The notes under the pieces: generated by a model | Database searches by the model: none | What the model was told of the DNA's origin: nothing | The model's input: the letters and a program-made list of their open reading frames with translations, nothing else | Translations under genes and position numbers: made by a program | Source: Actinomycetes bacterium | GTDB lineage: Bacteria; Actinomycetota; Actinomycetes; Actinomycetales; Demequinaceae | Length of the DNA: 37,950 nucleotides | Reading direction: 5' to 3' | NCBI GenBank assembly: GCA_023432235.1 | Contig: JAEYUX010000033.1 | Location: 1-37,950 of the forward strand | In this document: in pieces, positions 33,928 through 37,950 of the stretch | Numbering within the stretch: position 1 is the stretch's first letter | Layout of the letters: every line of letters begins with the position of its first letter

Positions 33928-34073
33928 GGTGACCTCCTTCGACCCGTGCCTTCGGGTTCATTCTAGATGGCTTGCGGGATAGGGGCCAGCACTGCCCCTT
34001 TCCACGTCACTTGGCCTAACGATTTTGGGTGGCCATTACGTTCCCTTTGAGGCGCTGTGGAGAGCAAAAGGAA

Positions 34074-34108
34074 ACGGGGCCCACGCACGTGACGTGCGTG
34101 GACCCCGT
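34074..34108 (-). terminator. Rho-independent terminator after the cold shock gene
   Basis: ACGGGG-C-CCACGCAC (34074-34088) pairs with GTGCGTGG-A-CCCCGT (34094-34108): fifteen positions with one mismatch and a five-base loop. On the minus strand it lies about 20 bases past the csp stop and is followed by TTTCCTTTTGC. It is the strongest terminator in the window. Confidence 0.88.
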
Positions 34109-34126
34109 AACGGTGAATCGTGCGCC

Positions 34127-34330
34127 TTAGAGCGCGCGCACCTGCTCGGCCTGAGGACCCTTGGGGCCCTGCGTGACCTCGAACTCGACGCGCTGCTGCT
34201 CGTTGAGCGTCTTGAAGCCGTCGGTGATGATGGCTGAGTAGTGAACGAAGACGTCAGCGCCGCCGCCGTCCTGCGCGATGAAGCCGTAGCCCTTTTCCGC
34301 GTTAAACCATTTCACGGAACCTTGTGCCAT
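34127..34330 (-). CDS. Cold shock protein, CspA family
   Basis: This 67-residue single cold shock domain protein binds single-stranded RNA and DNA. RNP1 is KGYGFI (14-19, with WFN just before) and RNP2 is VFVHYSAI. The length is the family norm. The start ATG has AAGGAAT about 8 bases upstream. It is monocistronic: a terminator follows, and a leader region of about 140 bases lies before it. Which Csp paralogue it is, and whether cold induces it, cannot be told. Confidence 0.96.
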   Translation of the reverse strand: MAQGSVKWFNAEKGYGFIAQDGGGADVFVHYSAIITDGFKTLNEQQRVEFEVTQGPKGPQAEQVRAL

Positions 34331-34472
34331 GCCTGTAATTCCTTGCTTTTAATGCCCGGGGACGGGAAGCGGGACACCTTGTCCTACTCGTCGCCGCAAT
34401 GTCGCCCCCGTGTCTCTTTCAAGCCAGGTCGTGCACACTACGTCAATGCAACCAGGTACAGCATGACACAAA
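34331..34472 (-). promoter_or_regulatory. Upstream region of the cold shock gene
   Basis: This 142-bp gap holds the csp leader. On the minus strand TTGACG (34446-34441) and, 18 bases on, TTGAAA (34422-34417) is the best promoter pair I find, with a weak -10. If it is correct, the 5' untranslated leader is roughly 80 bases, and it includes a GC-rich stretch that could fold. Confidence 0.3.
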
Positions 34473-35387
34473 TTAGTCGTTTGGGGGCAGGTCTCGCCGC
34501 TGCTGTGCCAGGAATTTTTCGAACTCCGCGCCTAACTCGTCGGCGCTTGGGAGAGGTCCGTCGAGCGGCAACCCTTCGCTTCGAGCCTCTTCCATCTGCT
34601 CGTACTGCTCCTCGAGAGCGTGAACGATTGACTGGACTTCTTCCGATTCCGCCATCTGGCGATCAATTTCGGCCCGTGCGCTCTGCGCCTCATCCGCGAG
34701 CGCGTCGGCGCCAAGAGCAAGCCCAGTGATTGACTCGATCTGCGTAAGCGCGTGTTGCGCCGCAGAAGGCAATGCGGATTGCGCAAGGTAATACGGCACA
34801 TGGACCGCCGCCGTGACCGCGTCATGTCCCGCCTGTCCCAAGCGATACTCAAGGAGCCCTTGAGCGGAGGCCGGAACAGTCACTGTGCCAAAGAAGCTCG
34901 GCGAATCCGGGAGCAGGTCTTGGCTTGTGCCGTGAATAGTCGACGTGTGCGGCCTTGTGTGAGGAACGGCCATCGGAATGCCATGTGCCGCGACCGTGAG
35001 CCCGATGCCAAGCCGCTTGACGACGTCGGTGACAGCGGAGATGAACTTCTCCCACCGAATGTCCGGCTCAAGTCCATGGAGCAACAAATACGGGGTTCCT
35101 TCTGCATCGGCCACCATGTCGATCGCGAGGTACGGCTCGTCGTACGACGTCCATTCGTTGATGGAGAAGGTCATCTCAGGCCGCCTTGAGCGGTAGTCGA
35201 GCAGCTCGTCCACATCGAATGTCACAAGCCGGACCGGGTCGCTGAGACTGAGCAGATGCTCGCAGACGAGCCTGCCCACCTTGCCTGCGTCGATGAATCC
35301 ACGCATGGACTGGACCAAGACGGCATCGCGGCCAGAGCGCTCGGCCCACTGAGCCACACCGTCGGTACTCCACGTGATCAGGGCCAT
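34473..35387 (-). CDS. PAC2-family protein (proteasome assembly chaperone-like)
   Basis: This 304-residue protein has the PAC2 fold. The N-terminal part has SMRGFIDAGKVG, and YLLLHGLEPDIRWEKF and a GIPMAVPHTRP stretch follow. The last ~60 residues are a Glu-rich helical tail. In actinobacteria these proteins resemble eukaryotic proteasome assembly chaperones by fold, but whether they help the 20S proteasome is unclear. ATG at 35387 (MALITWSTD) has GAGAG about 8 bases upstream; a start ten codons earlier lacks support. It is divergent from the helicase gene. Confidence 0.9.
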   Translation of the reverse strand: MALITWSTDGVAQWAERSGRDAVLVQSMRGFIDAGKVGRLVCEHLLSLSDPVRLVTFDVDELLDYRSRRPEMTFSINEWTSYDEPYLAIDMVADAEGTPYLLLHGLEPDIRWEKFISAVTDVVKRLGIGLTVAAHGIPMAVPHTRPHTSTIHGTSQDLLPDSPSFFGTVTVPASAQGLLEYRLGQAGHDAVTAAVHVPYYLAQSALPSAAQHALTQIESITGLALGADALADEAQSARAEIDRQMAESEEVQSIVHALEEQYEQMEEARSEGLPLDGPLPSADELGAEFEKFLAQQRRDLPPND

Positions 35388-35527
35388 GCGCCAACTCTCG
35401 CACGTATCACGGCGCACGCGGGCCGATATCGCGCGCCGCGAACGAGTTGGGGCTCCCGCAGCGCGCGTGAGTCATGGGATGATTGTCTACTGCCCGCGTC
35501 CGGAGCGGGTGAAGTGAAAGGGCGTTC

Positions 35528-37729
35528 ATGCACAACGAGTCCTCGGTCCGCGCAGATACCGGAATCGACGCTGAACAGCGCGTCGTTGATGGCCTCTATA
35601 GCCGGCTCGACGACCTTCGCGACGAAGCAGTGGAACGGCTCGCCGAGGTGCGCAAGCAAGGCCCGTCCGGATCTCCTCAAAACCGATCCGAACGCGATGC
35701 CTTCGCCACGTTGTACGAGGATCGCATCGCTCAACTCGACGCAGTCGAAGACCGCTTGTGCTTTGGGCGCCTCGACATGGCAGACGGCGAACGCCTTTAC
35801 GTGGGCCGCATCGGCCTCTCGGATTCCAACCTTGCGCCACTGCTGACCGACTGGCGCGCCCCAGCTGCGACGCCGTTCTATGCCGCCACGGCTGCCCACC
35901 CCGCCGGAGTAATGAGCCGGCGCCACCTCACCACCCAAGGCAGGCGCGTCGTCGCCGTCGAGGACGACGTCCTTGATGTCGAGGCGCTTCGCGAAGCAGG
36001 GCAAGAAGCAAACCTCGCGGGCGAAGGGGCGCTGCTCGCGGCGCTCGATTCCCGCCGTACGGGACGCATGGGCGATATCGTCGCCACGATCCAGGCGGAG
36101 CAGGATGCGGTCATTCGCGCTCCGCTCCACGGCGCACTCGTTGTCCAGGGCGGTCCTGGCACCGGCAAGACTGCTGTCGCTCTCCACCGCGCCGCGTATT
36201 TGCTCTACCACCACCGCGAAATGCTGGAGCGGCGCGGTGTCCTGCTGGTGGGACCTTCGCCGACGTTCTTGCGGTACATCGACCATGTCCTTCCGTCGCT
36301 TGGCGAAACAGGTGCGGTGTCGACCACTCTTGCTGGACTCGTGCGCGGTGTGCGGATTTCGGACCGCGAACGTGACGACATCGCGATGATCAAGGGCCGG
36401 GCCGAGATGGCGCACGTGATTCGCGCGGCCGTTCGCGAACGTCAGCGCGTGCCGCGGCGCGACCAGGAGTTCCGCATCGACGGCCGCACGGTGGTGCTGA
36501 CGCGCGCCGACGTTAAAGACGCGCAAGCGCGGGCCCGACGCGACGGCAAACCTCACAACGAGGCACGGGCCGCCTTTGCCAAAGACATGATCAACCGTCT
36601 CACTCGTCAGATCATCGCGGACCTCGGCGAGCACATCGACGACGATGACCGCAAAGAAATCGCGCGCGACCTGCGCGATCACCGCGAGCTGCGTATCGCG
36701 ATCAACCTGTGCTGGCTCCCGCTCAGTGCGGACATGCTCATCCGTGATCTGTTCAGCAAGCCACACCTTCTCCACCACTGCGCGTCGAGACTGTCCCGCG
36801 ACGAGCGTCGTTTGCTTGCGCGCCCTGCGGACGCCCCATTCACTGACGCCGATGTCCCGCTCCTCGATGAAGCGGCGGAGCTTCTCGGTGAACTCCCGCA
36901 CGCGCCAGTGCAGTCCGACACGTCGAAGGCGGAACTTGAGTACGCCAAAGAGGTGCTCGAGACCTTTGGTGGGCACACGATGATTCGCGTCGACGCGCAA
37001 ACGCTCGCCGATCGAATGCGAGCACCTGCGGCCAGACGCTCCCTCGCGGAGCGTGCAGCGGAGGACCGCTCGTGGACCTACGGCCACGTGGTGGTCGACG
37101 AGGCCCAGGAGTTGAGCCCGATGGCGTGGCGCATGCTGCTCCGGCGCTGCCCTTCACGGTCATTCACGATCGTGGGCGACGTCGCCCAGACCTCCTCTCC
37201 TGCAGGCACGCGCTGGTGGCCGGAGGCGATGGACCCGCTGTTCCAGGCGGGCTGGCAATTACGCGAGTTGACGGTGAGCTACCGCATTCCGGCTGCGGTG
37301 GCCGAGGCCGCCCAGTCCTTCGCTCGCGCGGCGCGTTTGCCCGTGAGCGAGATGAGTGCCGCGCGGGACGTGGACGACGCTGTGGTCCAGTGGCGGGTGA
37401 ACCCTCGCGATCTTCTCGCGTCTGTCGCCGCGGCTGCGAAAGCTGAGCGTGCCGCTCTTGACGAACGGGACGGTGGGCTCGTTGCAGTGATCGCTCCGGC
37501 AACGCTTGCCCCACAGCTTGAAGCAGCGGTGCCAGAAGGCGTCGATGTAGTGAGCGCTCGCGATGCGAAGGGCCTTGAATACGATGCTGTCGTCCTGGCA
37601 GATCCTGCGCAGATCGCGACGGTGCCGCAAGACCTCTATGTGGCAATGACTCGCCCCACCAAGCGGTTGGTGCTCGTCCACGACGGCGAGCTTCCCGCTG
37701 GTTTGAGCGACGTCCCGCACCGCGCCTAG
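35528..37729 (+). CDS. HelD-like superfamily 1 helicase (UvrD-related, RNA polymerase-associated type)
   Basis: The product is 733 residues. An N-terminal coiled coil (about 14-75) and the HelD-type motif DWRAP (108-112) precede Walker A GGPGTGKT (208-215). Walker B is VVDEAQE (D524), followed by FTIVGDVAQTS, GLEYDAVVLADP and LYVAMTRPTKRLVL. HelD-type ATPases of Gram-positive bacteria remove stalled RNA polymerase from DNA, and some actinobacterial ones (HelR) protect against rifamycins. The HelD label rests on the coiled coil and DWRAP, and a DNA-repair helicase role is possible. ATG at 35528 has AAAGGG upstream. The stop overlaps the convergent LacI gene by three bases. Confidence 0.87.
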   Translation: MHNESSVRADTGIDAEQRVVDGLYSRLDDLRDEAVERLAEVRKQGPSGSPQNRSERDAFATLYEDRIAQLDAVEDRLCFGRLDMADGERLYVGRIGLSDSNLAPLLTDWRAPAATPFYAATAAHPAGVMSRRHLTTQGRRVVAVEDDVLDVEALREAGQEANLAGEGALLAALDSRRTGRMGDIVATIQAEQDAVIRAPLHGALVVQGGPGTGKTAVALHRAAYLLYHHREMLERRGVLLVGPSPTFLRYIDHVLPSLGETGAVSTTLAGLVRGVRISDRERDDIAMIKGRAEMAHVIRAAVRERQRVPRRDQEFRIDGRTVVLTRADVKDAQARARRDGKPHNEARAAFAKDMINRLTRQIIADLGEHIDDDDRKEIARDLRDHRELRIAINLCWLPLSADMLIRDLFSKPHLLHHCASRLSRDERRLLARPADAPFTDADVPLLDEAAELLGELPHAPVQSDTSKAELEYAKEVLETFGGHTMIRVDAQTLADRMRAPAARRSLAERAAEDRSWTYGHVVVDEAQELSPMAWRMLLRRCPSRSFTIVGDVAQTSSPAGTRWWPEAMDPLFQAGWQLRELTVSYRIPAAVAEAAQSFARAARLPVSEMSAARDVDDAVVQWRVNPRDLLASVAAAAKAERAALDERDGGLVAVIAPATLAPQLEAAVPEGVDVVSARDAKGLEYDAVVLADPAQIATVPQDLYVAMTRPTKRLVLVHDGELPAGLSDVPHRA

Positions 37730-37950
37730 GCGACGGTAACCACTGCGCGCGTGGACGCACGCTCGATCAGGCGAGTCGCCAACGGTGCGTCAGCGATGTG
37801 GGCGTCGGGCTCCTCAACCTGAACGAGGATCTTTTGCATGACGAGCTGACCAAGCGCCGCAAAGTCTTGGCGAACCGTGGTGAGTGCGGGATGGAAGAAG
37901 GCAGCTTCGGGGATGTCGTCGAACCCGACGATCGACACATCGCGCGGCAC
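37726..37950 (-). CDS. LacI-family regulator, C-terminal end (cut by window edge)
   Basis: The last 74 codons of a LacI/GalR-type repressor are visible. DVSIVGFDDIPEAAFFHPALTTVRQDF is the hallmark end of the periplasmic-binding-protein-like domain, followed by a dimer-face region and the stop. The start, DNA-binding domain and target lie beyond the right edge. Its TAG shares bases with the helicase TAG (37726-37729). Confidence 0.9.
   Translation of the reverse strand: MPRDVSIVGFDDIPEAAFFHPALTTVRQDFAALGQLVMQKILVQVEEPDAHIADAPLATRLIERASTRAVVTVA

Noticed and set aside
35378..37087. Long minus-strand frame (569 codons) opposite the HelD-like gene
   Set aside because: The plus strand carries coherent helicase motifs across the same bases. 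The minus frame has no family signature and is a high-GC shadow.

Overview
The window is about 38 kb of a GC-rich actinobacterial chromosome. It is dominated by the division and cell wall (dcw) cluster. A Micrococcales-like actinobacterium is the best guess. The reasons are: no ftsA; ftsZ followed by pgeF, sepF, yggT and a wag31-type divIVA; many GTG/TTG starts; and actinobacterial families such as DUF3040, PAC2 and HelD-like helicase. I could not fix the genus. I see no tRNA, rRNA, CRISPR array, insertion sequence or phage gene.

Left end (1-8649): the N-terminal half of dnaE runs off the left edge on the minus strand. It is divergent from hrpA, a DEAH RNA helicase gene. A TetR-family regulator and an FtsX-type ABC permease/ATPase pair follow on the plus strand, with a palindromic candidate operator between regulator and permease. 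This plus-strand block separates dnaE from rluD, two genes that are often close together in relatives.

Core (8638-28899, all minus strand, so transcription runs right to left): mraZ, rsmH, ftsL, ftsI, murE, murF, mraY, murD, ftsW, murG, murC, ftsQ, ftsZ, pgeF, sepF, yggT, divIVA, a DksA/TraR-type zinc-finger gene, lspA and rluD. From rsmH to ftsQ almost every junction is an overlap of 1-8 bases or a gap of at most 9 bases, which suggests one translationally coupled transcript. MraZ (with three 10-bp-spaced GTGG boxes upstream) is positioned to control it. The Mur ligases, MraY and MurG make lipid II. FtsW and FtsI polymerise and cross-link it at the septum. FtsQ and FtsL belong to the divisome, FtsZ forms the ring, SepF anchors it, and DivIVA directs polar growth. 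The ftsQ-ftsZ gap carries a 17-bp tandem repeat and an AT-rich promoter candidate. divIVA carries two in-frame hexapeptide arrays and ends at a hairpin terminator.

Right end (29094-37950): a moxR, DUF58, transglutaminase (TgpA-like) operon runs divergently from mraZ. Its 3' end overlaps a convergent DUF3040 gene by 56 bases. Then come a cold shock gene with a strong terminator, a PAC2-family gene, a HelD-like superfamily 1 helicase gene and the 3' end of a LacI-family regulator gene cut by the right edge.

Nothing here is clearly an undescribed system. The most interesting points are the unusual MurE substrate motif, the repeat arrays in divIVA and upstream of ftsZ, the apparent lack of yggS/ylmE next to pgeF, and the inserted plus-strand block beside dnaE.
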